From JAIOSM01 sp964565415 (GTDB lineage Bacteria > Desulfobacterota > Desulfobacteria > Desulfobacterales > Desulfobacteraceae), in contig CAZMEX010000009.1 of NCBI GenBank assembly GCA_964565415.1, positions 1 through 64,000 on the forward strand: a DNA stretch of 64,000 nt, in the 5' to 3' direction. Under the pieces are notes generated by a model. That model did not search any database and was not told the origin of the DNA. It was given only the letters and a program-made list of their open reading frames with translations. Positions within the stretch are counted from its first letter, which is position 1. Each line of letters starts with the position of its first letter. Both the position numbers and the translations under genes were made by a program. Below, in pieces: positions 17,649-26,852 of this stretch.

Positions 17649-18614
17649 ATGACAAAACATACTCCGGAAATCTTTCTGCAAAGAGCCCAGGTCAACACAG
17701 CAGTACGAAGAGTTGCAATTATTCTCTTTTTTATTTCACTTTTCTATGGGTTTGCAGCAATTATCTATTCCACCCATGTGATTTATAAAGTAAAATTAAA
17801 TTACGCTGTTATATTAGAACAGCTGGGTGGACAAAGAGAGGCAGTGACTGAGATTGGCTGGCACAGCAGGCTGCCGATTTTTACCACCCTTGAAAAAGAG
17901 GTCCCTTTGATGAACCAGAATCTCTATCTTGGGGGAAAACCTGAACCCATGAAAATTATCTCCAAAGAGAATGTTGCCCTCTGGACATCCGCATTGATGA
18001 CATTCAGGATCACAAGCCTTAAAGTATGGGGTATTGAAAACCTGACTCCTGAAAAATTGTTGCAGGGCGATTTTGATGGCATTGTAAAAGATACACTCCA
18101 GGCCCAGAGTGTAAATGCATTAATCAGTGCAAGGGAGTTGATTAAGGAGACAATATTCCAGGCTTTAAAGAAAAGACCTATTAATCTGAATGGACCGACA
18201 TTGGAGGGAAAATACGGCATTGAAATTATAAGTTTTGTCCTTAACGAAACACGGTTTGGCGATAAACTTGTGGAAGCAACAGAAGAAAAAAAACGAAGAG
18301 AGCTGATAGCAGAAGCTGACAACTATGCAGCAGACCAGGAAGCTGCCAGAATTCGTAAACTTTATAAAGCATATCTCAGTGGTATTAAATCCCTGCATTT
18401 TGCCTTGGGGGGATCAAAAGGTCAGGCAGTCAATCCAGCTTTATTGCAATTTTTATCCCAGCAAAAATGGGCAACTGCCTATGAAAAAAATCAGTCTGAT
18501 CAAAAAACTTTTGTTCTCCATGACAGAGGTAATGTACCTGCAGTAACCTTGCCTTCCTTTATTAATAAAGTACCTGAAAAAGAGACAGACAAACAAGAAA
18601 AGAAGTCTAAATAG
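17649..18614 (+). CDS. SPFH/band 7 (HflC/HflK-like) membrane protein
   Basis: A 321-aa protein with one transmembrane helix near residues 22-45, then a band-7 domain: a strand-rich part (V-I-L-E-Q-L-G-G-Q-R-E-A-V-T-E-I-G-W-H-S-R-L-P) and a charged helical part (LVEATEEKKRRELIAEADNY) like the coiled stalk of HflK/HflC and stomatins. SPFH proteins form large membrane rings; HflKC encloses the FtsH protease. Here the partner 8 bp downstream is a tandem-AAA Lon-type protease instead, so I infer an analogous scaffold-protease complex. The C-terminal tail is Lys/Glu-rich. No HflK partner gene is present. Confidence 0.75.
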   Translation: MTKHTPEIFLQRAQVNTAVRRVAIILFFISLFYGFAAIIYSTHVIYKVKLNYAVILEQLGGQREAVTEIGWHSRLPIFTTLEKEVPLMNQNLYLGGKPEPMKIISKENVALWTSALMTFRITSLKVWGIENLTPEKLLQGDFDGIVKDTLQAQSVNALISARELIKETIFQALKKRPINLNGPTLEGKYGIEIISFVLNETRFGDKLVEATEEKKRRELIAEADNYAADQEAARIRKLYKAYLSGIKSLHFALGGSKGQAVNPALLQFLSQQKWATAYEKNQSDQKTFVLHDRGNVPAVTLPSFINKVPEKETDKQEKKSK

Positions 18615-18622
18615 GGCAAAAA

Positions 18623-21600
18623 ATGGCAAAACTGACAACAAAAGAAAAATTTTATATATCTCTTCGAGAAGAGAAGATAAACAAAATAAAAAACATGGCA
18701 ATGTCCTGGTCCTATGGCACTAAAACCTTTGTAAGATCAAGACTCAATCAATACACGCCTCCTCCTAAAATTTTTTCCTGGCTCAGTTTTATCACCTCCA
18801 CTCTTTTATTAAAGAAAAGAAAAGAAAAAAAGATGGATGTTTTGAACAATCCTGAAATTTTAATAGATTGGAGGAAAAGATTTGAGTACTCAGGAGAGAC
18901 AAACCCTGCTGCTTCATGGAACAAAATCATTGAGAAGGAGCTTTCAAAATCAGAATATCACTATTTGATCTCTGTCCTTGATGAGCAGCTCACTGATATC
19001 CATGTACCAATTGAATTTGAAGAGATATTCGAGAAAATTTACAAGGCCCACATCAGAAAAGAATTCACAACTGATAAAGATGTGCCTAAAGCTCCTATCA
19101 TTATAGTTGAAGGTTCCACCGGAAGTGGCAAAAGTGCTACTGTGAAAGCAGCACTTGAAAAAGTGGTTTTTAAAAATGAAGTTATTCCAACAATTGACTG
19201 GAGACGAAAAAAGAGTGAAATACTGGCAAAAGAGAGCCTGTTTACAACCATAGAGGATGTGGACCCTGAATTTGCCATGGAGATAGCCCGGAAGAAAAAA
19301 CAGGCATTTTATAGACGTTTAGCCAGGATACCGATTTTAAACAGAATTTTCAGAAAAAAAATAATGGAGAACCTTACCTATTTTGAAGAGAGAGGAATAA
19401 AGGTTGATTTCTCAACAATAACTCCCAATGATTATCAAACAGCTCTTGCAGGAGAGCCTGGCAACTACTTTAAACGTGCCATGGGTCTACCTAAATATAC
19501 ATCCATACGCCACATTGAAGAGGCCCACTCTGCCTTTGGTAAAACCAATACAAACGGTGTTTCAGGCGGTGCTGAAAATCAGCAGAGGACTTTGATAGAT
19601 ACTTCCAATATTATTTTAGATGAGATTATAAACGGGCGCAGGGATTGTTTTCTCATAGCCACCAGCGACCAGACAGAACGGTTTGATTCTGCAATTTATC
19701 GTAGATTTGTTGAAAAAGGGCGCATTATAGATATTTCTCAGTTTTGGATGAACAGTGATAATTTAAAGAAAATTATTTTTTTAGAACTTAAAAAGCATAA
19801 GATATTATCCAGATATACTTTGGACTCTTCAGAGCTTGATGAAGCTGCAAATAAAATCTATACAATCTTTAAAGAGAGAAGTTTGAAAATAAGCCCTGCA
19901 TACGTACGAAAACTGATTGAATCCATAATTAATATTGAGAATGATTTTACTCCTGAACTCCTTGATAACAGTATTCTTGTAAGAAGAGCGTTTCAACTTG
20001 TAGCTAAAAATGTTTATGGAGAGCTCTACAAAAAAGTTGTGGATCGCATGGACAGGGATATTAGATGGTCAGATTATGTTGGAGATATTAAGAACAAGTT
20101 TTCTGAAATGGCAAATAATTGCTTTAATTATGGTGTAAGTGATGACAAGGGAGTTGTATTGACAGGACCTCCCGGCAGTGGGAAAACATTTCTTGCCCGT
20201 GCATGGTTGTCAGCCAATCAGTATGTACATGATATTACAGCAACCCCTTCTGACCTGCAGGATTCATCAAACCCTGTACATGGTGCAGTTGCTAATCTTG
20301 AAAAAGTTTATGATATTGCCAAAATGATTGCCCCCACTCTTATTTTTTTTGACGAAGGGGATGCCCTTGCTCCAAAACGCAGTCCATCTGGAGGATCAGC
20401 CTCTGATGCCCTGACAAATAAGTTTCTAAATATTATTGATGGTGAAATTCCCTTAAATAAGGTGTTTACTGTTTTAACTACCAACAGGTTAGATATCCTT
20501 GACCCTGCGCTGATTCGCTCCAAAAGGCTTAAAACTCTGGAAATTTCAGGGCATTTAAGACAGAAAGATATCGAAGGTATTATTGGCAAACAATTTGACA
20601 GTATTACCCATGACAGGAATATTTCAGTAAAGAAAATCATTGAAAAAGCTAAAGGAATCTGCAATACACCTGCTGATTTTTCATCATTTACAGAAAAGGC
20701 CATTGCTCTTTGCAGTACAGAATATAAGGTTCTTATAAGATTAAGGCAGCTCAGAACATCCAAAGAAGCAGATAAGTATGAGTTCATTACCCTTAATTTT
20801 AAAACAATTTTGGGAATTTTAGATGCGGTTCAAGCCCCACCTCTTTTAAAGGCAAACATAAAAAATGATCTGAAAAATTTTGTAAAACACTATAATAAAA
20901 TTCTTGAAAATATAGATCATATCAATTCTGAAAAAGATTACCCCCTTGCTGAATCCCATCTGATTTCTGCAAGGCGTGAAATATCAGAGAGCCCGGTAAA
21001 GAAAGGCTCTGTCCAGTTAGATGAGTTTCTTGCAACTGAATTGAGCCAGGAACCCCAGATAGGGTTTATTATTGGTGTGGGAGCCAATGACCTCACTGGT
21101 ATGCTATTGCCCATAGCAACAAGCCTTACAGGCAGACTTGATAATGAATCCATAATCGTTACAGGTGCTGTTTCAAGCTCTTCCTCATCAACGGCTCAAA
21201 TGGATATGGCTGTTCAAATGACTAAACAGTCTGCCCAGGAAGCTCTTACCCTGGTTAAAAATTACCTCCAGGAACTTGCTCCTGAAATAAGCATACCTGA
21301 ATTGTTTTCAGATTTTATGGTTAAATACTGCCTTCATCATCAATTGCTTTCAGCATCTTATAATGTGGGCGGTCCATCTGCAGGATATGCTCTGGCACTA
21401 AATACCCTTTCAGCTTTTTTAAGGATTCGATTATGCAATGATTTTGGTATCACTGGTGCTCCCTGGACCAAGGGGGTTAGAAAAAATGAAGTAGGTGGCT
21501 CTGTCATTATTGGAGGACACAAAAAAAAGACTGAAAAAGTATTATTATACTTAAGAAGAATGTATATGCCGCTCCAGAACTATAATGATCTTGAACCTGA

Positions 21601-21937
21601 CTTGCTGACAGGATACTGGCAAAGGGGAAAAGATGTTATTGCTGTTACCCATTTTGCAGACCTTATACCTGAAGTTTTCTATATTAATGAGAAGCATAAC
21701 AAAGATATAGAGCATCTGTTTCAGATGAGAATTACAAAGAAAAGTGAAAAATATTATAATAGTGAGCATACACTGAATCTCAAGGAAGATATAATGGCAG
21801 CTAAACAAAAGATACGCCAGGATGTTGAAAAAGAAATCTTAAGACGCGTCCATGCCATCCATATGTATCTGCTTGATACTACAAGGGCTCAATACACCTC
21901 CCATGAACATATTTTTCAAACATACATGGAAGAGTAA
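18623..21937 (+). CDS. Tandem-AAA ATPase with C-terminal Lon (S16) protease domain
   Basis: An 1104-aa protein. Walker A of the first AAA module is GSTGSGKS (residues about 165-171); after it come H-I-E-E-A-H and A-T-S-D-Q. A second module has GPPGSGKT (about 515-522), FFDEGDAL and T-T-N-R. The C-terminal domain (about 830-1020) has GGPSAGYALALN with the Lon catalytic Ser near 919 and GGHKKKTEKV with the dyad Lys near 966, so the protease looks active. Ordinary Lon has one AAA module and an N-terminal LAN domain; this has two modules and none of the latter. It is paired with an SPFH gene 8 bp upstream. Substrates are unknown. Confidence 0.85.
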   Translation: MAKLTTKEKFYISLREEKINKIKNMAMSWSYGTKTFVRSRLNQYTPPPKIFSWLSFITSTLLLKKRKEKKMDVLNNPEILIDWRKRFEYSGETNPAASWNKIIEKELSKSEYHYLISVLDEQLTDIHVPIEFEEIFEKIYKAHIRKEFTTDKDVPKAPIIIVEGSTGSGKSATVKAALEKVVFKNEVIPTIDWRRKKSEILAKESLFTTIEDVDPEFAMEIARKKKQAFYRRLARIPILNRIFRKKIMENLTYFEERGIKVDFSTITPNDYQTALAGEPGNYFKRAMGLPKYTSIRHIEEAHSAFGKTNTNGVSGGAENQQRTLIDTSNIILDEIINGRRDCFLIATSDQTERFDSAIYRRFVEKGRIIDISQFWMNSDNLKKIIFLELKKHKILSRYTLDSSELDEAANKIYTIFKERSLKISPAYVRKLIESIINIENDFTPELLDNSILVRRAFQLVAKNVYGELYKKVVDRMDRDIRWSDYVGDIKNKFSEMANNCFNYGVSDDKGVVLTGPPGSGKTFLARAWLSANQYVHDITATPSDLQDSSNPVHGAVANLEKVYDIAKMIAPTLIFFDEGDALAPKRSPSGGSASDALTNKFLNIIDGEIPLNKVFTVLTTNRLDILDPALIRSKRLKTLEISGHLRQKDIEGIIGKQFDSITHDRNISVKKIIEKAKGICNTPADFSSFTEKAIALCSTEYKVLIRLRQLRTSKEADKYEFITLNFKTILGILDAVQAPPLLKANIKNDLKNFVKHYNKILENIDHINSEKDYPLAESHLISARREISESPVKKGSVQLDEFLATELSQEPQIGFIIGVGANDLTGMLLPIATSLTGRLDNESIIVTGAVSSSSSSTAQMDMAVQMTKQSAQEALTLVKNYLQELAPEISIPELFSDFMVKYCLHHQLLSASYNVGGPSAGYALALNTLSAFLRIRLCNDFGITGAPWTKGVRKNEVGGSVIIGGHKKKTEKVLLYLRRMYMPLQNYNDLEPDLLTGYWQRGKDVIAVTHFADLIPEVFYINEKHNKDIEHLFQMRITKKSEKYYNSEHTLNLKEDIMAAKQKIRQDVEKEILRRVHAIHMYLLDTTRAQYTSHEHIFQTYMEE

Positions 21938-21953
21938 TCCATCTCTATCTATT

Positions 21954-23570
21954 TTATCTTTTTTCAAGGATATCTAATATTGTGTTGCACATTTTTTTTG
22001 CTCTCTTTTTTATATCCTCGGCAATTTTAATTGTCTTATTTTTATATGTTTTATCCTGAATATCAGTCATATTGATCATGACATTTTTGTATGCTCCCCA
22101 TATTCCCATTTCAAGTGCTCTTGCGCCTACTTCCACATCAGATTTAGAGGCGATGTTCCCATGGAGTGCTGTCTGCTCCAGTGCATCCCATGCACTGTCT
22201 GCCATTTTCATGGTTGCCAGGGGTATATCAATGGCTTTTTTCAATCCCTGCTGCATTTTATCATTTCGATATTGCTTTTCTTCTTTAGTTGATTTTGGAA
22301 GGGATAAAGCTTTTACAAAGTCATTAAAAGCTTCAGTGTCAGCGTCTATCATTGCAATAAGTGCATTGGATGCTGTGTGCATGGCAGGAATAATGTCTCT
22401 CATTTTTTGATCAACATCTTCAAATTTTCTAACTCCCAGAGTCAGCTTTGCAACCATGGAGCCCAGCCCAGCACCTAAACCTGCAATGGCTGCAGATACT
22501 GAACCACCACCCGGAGCAGAGCTCCTTGAAGCAACCTCTCTAATAAAATCCCTTACAGAAAGATTTGCCAGGGGCTCATCTTTTTCTTTTGCAACAATAT
22601 ATTCAATTATTTTTTCTTGGGGGTTAAATGGTGCAACAGAATTTAAACCCAGTCTTTCAATGGCAAGTCTTATTTTCTGGTCTTCATCAATTATAAAAAG
22701 GTTCTCTTTTTTAATGTAATAATCTGCTGCCCTAAGCATTGCATCCAGAGGCACAAGACCAACCATCTCCGAGCCGGAGACAGCAATATTCAGTTTTTTT
22801 GCTTCTTTTTTTACCTCTTCAAAAAGAGTGTGGGGCGGGGTTACAAGATAGTTGTTCAGGTTGACAGTTACCTGTGCAAGGTTATAATCATCAACATACC
22901 AGCCCATGCCTTTAACCTCCTTAAGTCTGCCCGGCTTGTTTTCTCCTCTTCCTGCCTCCCTTAAATTGAGTGCTATCCTGTGGGCCTGGTTTGGTGTTGA
23001 AAGAAGGTTTACATTGTAAGCAATCAGGAAAAATCTAGCTCCTGTAACAGTTGCTCCCCATTCCGGAATAAACTCTGCAGGACCAAAATCCGGTTTCCAC
23101 TCTTTTGTAATAATTCTATCCTTAACAGCTTCATACTGACCTTCCCTGATCTGGGGAAGCTTTTTCCTGTAATCAATATTTGATGATTCTTCATAAAGGT
23201 ATATGGGAATGCCGATCTCTGCTGCTGCACGTCTTCCAAATTCTTTAGAAATTTCAACACATTCATCCATGGTAACATTGGCAACCGGGATAAAGGGGCA
23301 AACATCCATTGCACCCATTCTATGGTGCTCCCCTTTATGTTTTGCCATATCAATTAGCTGCCTTGCAACTTTTGCTGAATTTATTGCACCATTGACAACA
23401 GCCCCGGGGGAACCCACAAAGGTAACAACAGTTCTGTTGGTTGATCTGCCCGGGTCAACATCAAGCAGAGTACAGCCCTCAGTGTTTTTTATTGATTTTG
23501 CAATGGCTTTAATCGTCTCTTTATTCCTGCCTTCTGAAAAATTTGGTACACACTCTACTATCTGTTCCAT
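21954..23570 (-). CDS. ftcD: Glutamate formimidoyltransferase / formimidoyltetrahydrofolate cyclodeaminase
   Basis: A 538-aa bifunctional fusion. The N-terminal part (about 1-300; MEQIVECVPNFSEGRNKETI, later HHRMGAMDVCPFIPV) is formimidoyltransferase, moving the formimino group of formiminoglutamate to tetrahydrofolate. The C-terminal part (about 335-538; S-A-P-G-G-G-S-V-S-A, D-A-D-T-E-A-F) is the cyclodeaminase, releasing ammonia and giving methenyl-THF. In bacteria these are often separate, so the fused form is notable but known. It belongs to histidine degradation or one-carbon metabolism; no hut genes are nearby. It is convergent with the protease gene. Confidence 0.93.
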   Translation of the reverse strand: MEQIVECVPNFSEGRNKETIKAIAKSIKNTEGCTLLDVDPGRSTNRTVVTFVGSPGAVVNGAINSAKVARQLIDMAKHKGEHHRMGAMDVCPFIPVANVTMDECVEISKEFGRRAAAEIGIPIYLYEESSNIDYRKKLPQIREGQYEAVKDRIITKEWKPDFGPAEFIPEWGATVTGARFFLIAYNVNLLSTPNQAHRIALNLREAGRGENKPGRLKEVKGMGWYVDDYNLAQVTVNLNNYLVTPPHTLFEEVKKEAKKLNIAVSGSEMVGLVPLDAMLRAADYYIKKENLFIIDEDQKIRLAIERLGLNSVAPFNPQEKIIEYIVAKEKDEPLANLSVRDFIREVASRSSAPGGGSVSAAIAGLGAGLGSMVAKLTLGVRKFEDVDQKMRDIIPAMHTASNALIAMIDADTEAFNDFVKALSLPKSTKEEKQYRNDKMQQGLKKAIDIPLATMKMADSAWDALEQTALHGNIASKSDVEVGARALEMGIWGAYKNVMINMTDIQDKTYKNKTIKIAEDIKKRAKKMCNTILDILEKR

Positions 23571-23832
23571 ACCTGTATTGTATCCTTTATATAAATTTTG
23601 AAGTTTTATTTAAGTATATCATGAAGTACTATGGTTGTATATACATATGCTTTTTCTTGGGAATATTATTTGTTTTTACACAAGTTAAGTTGTTGGGACT
23701 TTTGTCCATGGAGTTAAAACACCAGCCTTGACCCTGATACTTGGACAGCTGAATACAAAGCGTGTGCCGTTGCAATTGAGAAAATATGGCAGATTTTGTT
23801 TTAATGCATTTTAAAAATAATTTAAAATGAGG

Positions 23833-23861
23833 TTGACTTTTATATTCTAGTTTTGTATCAC
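23833..23861 (+). promoter_or_regulatory. Sigma-70-like promoter for the B12 operon
   Basis: TTGACT (23833-23838) and TATCAC (23856-23861) are separated by 17 bp. Transcription would begin near 23868, just before the cobalamin riboswitch. The -10 box is weak; the assignment rests on spacing and position. Confidence 0.5.
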
Positions 23862-23869
23862 AATAATAC

Positions 23870-24030
23870 TTTACTTGGTGCCCAGAGCTTAAAAGGGAAT
23901 TTTGTGTAATTCAAAAACGGGCCCGCCGCTGTAATCGGGGACAAATGCTGCAATCTGCCACTGTTTATTAATAAATGGGAAGGCGCAGCACAAGAATGAT
24001 CCGAAAGTCAGAAGACCTGCCATGTAAAAC
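23870..24030 (+). promoter_or_regulatory. Cobalamin (AdoCbl-type) riboswitch
   Basis: The conserved order is present: a GGTGCCC-like opening near 23878, AAAAGGGAAT, GCCCGCCGCTGTAATCGGGG in the core, CCACTG, GGGAAGGCGC, and the B12 box AGTCAGAAGACCTGCC at 24006-24021. Cobalamin binding would repress expression of the operon. A terminator hairpin follows about 65 bp downstream, which suggests transcriptional control. Confidence 0.93.
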
Positions 24031-24093
24031 CTAGGGAAAATCAGCTCGGCAATGCTGGTCTCCCGCATGATCTATTGGATAAAAAAGGGACAT

Positions 24094-24132
24094 CCCCAGA
24101 TCGTATTTATTACGGTTTGGGGATTTTTTTTT
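24094..24132 (+). terminator. Riboswitch-controlled terminator
   Basis: CCCCAGATCGT and ACGGTTTGGGG pair around ATTTATT (with a G-T pair) and are followed by a run of T. It lies between the riboswitch and the first gene, so it would be formed when cobalamin is bound and stop transcription of the operon. Confidence 0.8.
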
Positions 24133-24163
24133 GGAGTTTGGATTTGATTTGGAAAATTTTTAT

Positions 24164-24934
24164 ATGAGTGTTCAAATAGCTATGTATTATACATTCCTGG
24201 CAGCTGTATGTTTATATCTGCTAGGTATGGTTTCTACTGTTTTTAAAAATCGGACTCTGGCAGAGGTTATTTTTGCTGCCGGCATAATATGTAATGGGGT
24301 TTCCATCGGGTTGCGGGGCTGGATGTACCTTCCTTTACTCCCTCTGCACCAGGGTCCGTTTTTCCTTCCATTTTTTACAGGAGTTTTAGGTTATAAATTT
24401 AATTGTTCAGCATCTGACAGGTTGCCTTTATTTGTTTTTGTTGCTTTTACTGCTACTGTTGCAAGCCTGTTCCCCAATGATTTTTATCTGCCCTTTCTTC
24501 AGTTTAAAACTATATTTGCCCATGGGTTTTTTTTATTGGGCGTTATTGGCAAAGCACTGTTTTTACTGGCAGGTGTCAGAGCCTTTCAAATGCTTTTAAT
24601 AAAGGATAAGTCAAACAAAAGAATCCAGCAACATCATTTAAAGCTATTGAGTCTCACCATATTATGGGGATTTTTTTTCTGGACTCTATCGGTATTTTCT
24701 GGAGCTGTCTGGGCATGGCTTGGATGGGGGTCGCCTGTGGTTTGGGATGACCCACTCATGGCAACCACCATGGCAACCTGGCTTTTATACGCGCTTTTAC
24801 TCCATCTGCACTTAACCTGGTTTTCAACTTTCAGTGCCAGGGCGTGGTTTGCCCTTGGAGGAGCTGTTTTTCTCTTCTGCTTCACTTGTATTCCAGAGCT
24901 TGGACCCTTTAGAATCCCAGGATTGCTGTCATGA
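24164..24934 (+). CDS. CcsA/CcmC-like cytochrome c assembly membrane protein
   Basis: A roughly 256-aa polytopic protein with about eight hydrophobic helices. The segment WAWLGWGSPVVWDDPLMATTMATWLLYA (by parts: W-G-S, W-D-D-P, then T-W-L-L-Y-A) has the shape of the CcsA/CcmC heme-handling WWD region, where W-G-x-x-W-x-W-D-P-K-E is usual. CcsA moves heme across the membrane for cytochrome c maturation. Here it is the first gene behind a cobalamin riboswitch and overlaps a ResB-like gene, so the cargo may be a corrinoid or another tetrapyrrole; that is inference. The start is uncertain: in-frame TTG 24131 or 24149 are alternatives (GGAG at 24133). Confidence 0.7.
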   Translation: MSVQIAMYYTFLAAVCLYLLGMVSTVFKNRTLAEVIFAAGIICNGVSIGLRGWMYLPLLPLHQGPFFLPFFTGVLGYKFNCSASDRLPLFVFVAFTATVASLFPNDFYLPFLQFKTIFAHGFFLLGVIGKALFLLAGVRAFQMLLIKDKSNKRIQQHHLKLLSLTILWGFFFWTLSVFSGAVWAWLGWGSPVVWDDPLMATTMATWLLYALLLHLHLTWFSTFSARAWFALGGAVFLFCFTCIPELGPFRIPGLLS

Positions 24935-25725
24935 AGATACTTAAAAAAGGCTGGGACCTGGCTGGGAATATCCATGGGACCATGGCAATCTTAAGTTTTA
25001 TGATCCTTGCACTTTTGCATGGGTATGCAATGTTGAAACACCATGCAAATCTGTTCCATCCCATAAATGATGTTGGATTTCTCAGATGGGCGTGTACCTG
25101 GGGAAAAGAATCCCCTGTTCAGACACTCTGGCTTTTTATGCTTGTTGGACTTCTTGGGCTTTTGTCGGTGAATACTTTTGTATGCACCACAGACAGGGTG
25201 GTAAAGATTGTTAAAAACCGGAATAAATTTCAAAGTACCATTAAATTTATTCTCAGGTTTGCTCCCCATATCATGCACTATAGTATGCTGATTATGTTCC
25301 TGGGATATCTTGTTACCTATCTTTTTGCAGGGACCTATTCTGGCAAGGTTCTGCTTGTTAAAAAGAGTATTCATCTGGACAGTATAAGCATTACACTTGA
25401 AAAACTTGTAATCGACTACTATACAGGCAATCGCATTGTCAATATGGAGGACAGAGCCATAAATGTCCAGGCAGAGCTTTTACTTGAATCCAAGGAGCTG
25501 ACAAAACACAAAACACTCTCCTTTAACAATCCAATAAGGTTCAAGGGGCTGACCATTCATTTAAAAAAATTTTCACCTGGGACCAAAGGAGGCATGGGTT
25601 TAAATAGATATATTACTCTAATCATAAAAAAAGATGCAGGAGCAGTTTTTTATTTTACAGGCATGTTCTGCTTTGTTATTGGGCTTTTTATGTATGCCTT
25701 TCAAAAAATTGAGGAGCGAAAATGA
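24931..25725 (+). CDS. ResB/Ccs1-like membrane protein
   Basis: A 264-aa protein with helices near residues 18-38, 65-85, 110-132 and 238-258 and a roughly 100-residue periplasmic domain before the last, the topology of a short ResB/Ccs1. The opening (LAGNIHGTMAILSFMILAL) and the N-T-F-V-C-T pair-helix motif fit. ResB normally works with CcsA in heme delivery to apocytochromes. It overlaps the CcsA-like gene by 4 bp and the BtuF gene by 4 bp, so translation is coupled. As with its partner, a heme role is the family function, but the B12 control points to corrinoid-linked work. Confidence 0.7.
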   Translation: MKILKKGWDLAGNIHGTMAILSFMILALLHGYAMLKHHANLFHPINDVGFLRWACTWGKESPVQTLWLFMLVGLLGLLSVNTFVCTTDRVVKIVKNRNKFQSTIKFILRFAPHIMHYSMLIMFLGYLVTYLFAGTYSGKVLLVKKSIHLDSISITLEKLVIDYYTGNRIVNMEDRAINVQAELLLESKELTKHKTLSFNNPIRFKGLTIHLKKFSPGTKGGMGLNRYITLIIKKDAGAVFYFTGMFCFVIGLFMYAFQKIEERK

Positions 25726-26852
25726 AAATTGCAAAAAAAATATTCAGTATATCTCTGGTCATTGTTGCCATGGCAGGGTTCATGGGCTGTGGAAATGATT
25801 CCAAGGCTAATGTTAAAGAGAAAAAACCAGAAGAGTTTAGTTTTATGAGCATTGGCAGTTTTGCTGTGAATCCTCTTGGTGACGGATTTACAGAGGTTCG
25901 GGATGGAGCTGGTCGAACCATGATTCTTGTACCAAGAGACAAGGATGTCCCCGATGGATATGAGCCTTCCCAGGTAGTCAGAATTCCGGTTAAAAGGGTT
26001 GCAGCCTATGGTTCTTTTGACATTGCTATCCTTAAAGCGTTGGGGGTAATAGAAGATGTCCTTGTGGGTGTGGTTACTGAAAAAGAGAATTGGTATATTC
26101 CTGAAGTTGTCAAAGGGATGGATAGTGGTAAAATAATTTTTCTTGGCAGCTACAATGCATTGGATTATGAACAGATACGTCATGCAAAACCTGAACTGGT
26201 TCTTACATGGGATATGTCTATTTTACCCATGATGGATGAGATGGGTGTTGCATGTGCTATTACAACCACACCCGTTGCCATGTGTCTCAATGCCAGAATG
26301 AAATTTGTAAGATTTTTAGCTCCATTTTTTCAAAAAGAGAAGCAAGCCCTTGCATATTTTGAAAAAGTTTCTGCATCCCTTGATGCCATACGGGAGACAA
26401 CAAAGGGTTCCAAATACAAACCCAGGGTGATGTGGGGAGATATCTATGAAAAGCGTGTATTGATTGAGCCTGGCAATGCCTGGGTGGGTGAACTTGTGGA
26501 GCTTGCCTTGAGTGAATATCAGTTCAATGATATTTTTGGTAAATCCTGTGTAGAGATATCTCTGGAACGATTTTTACACTCCGGGCAGGATGCTGATATT
26601 TTCTTTACTTACAGAACTCCTGATTCAGGTGCCACATCAAAAGCCGCCCTTGCCAAAGCAAACCCCCTTCTTGCCAATGTCAAGCCCTTGAAAGACGGCA
26701 AGGTATATTCACCCCTTGCCCACTATTCCCAGTCTGGAGATAAGCTGGATGAAATATTGACCGATATTGCAGCTATTTTACATCCTGAATGCTATCCAGG
26801 GCACACACTTAAATATTTCAGGGATTTGCCTGACACCGATATAAAGGGTTGA
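25722..26852 (+). CDS. btuF: Cobalamin-type ABC transporter substrate-binding lipoprotein
   Basis: A 376-aa protein with a lipoprotein signal ending M-A-G-F-M-G-C (lipidated Cys near residue 23). The class III binding-protein fold is recognisable: RVAAYGSFDIAILKALG, then LDYEQIRHAKPELVLTW, and a C-terminal part (GKVYSPLAHYSQSG). This is the BtuF/FecB superfamily, which binds corrinoids, heme or siderophores. Its place after a B12 riboswitch and before BtuC/BtuD makes a corrinoid the likely ligand. Confidence 0.85.
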   Translation: MKIAKKIFSISLVIVAMAGFMGCGNDSKANVKEKKPEEFSFMSIGSFAVNPLGDGFTEVRDGAGRTMILVPRDKDVPDGYEPSQVVRIPVKRVAAYGSFDIAILKALGVIEDVLVGVVTEKENWYIPEVVKGMDSGKIIFLGSYNALDYEQIRHAKPELVLTWDMSILPMMDEMGVACAITTTPVAMCLNARMKFVRFLAPFFQKEKQALAYFEKVSASLDAIRETTKGSKYKPRVMWGDIYEKRVLIEPGNAWVGELVELALSEYQFNDIFGKSCVEISLERFLHSGQDADIFFTYRTPDSGATSKAALAKANPLLANVKPLKDGKVYSPLAHYSQSGDKLDEILTDIAAILHPECYPGHTLKYFRDLPDTDIKG

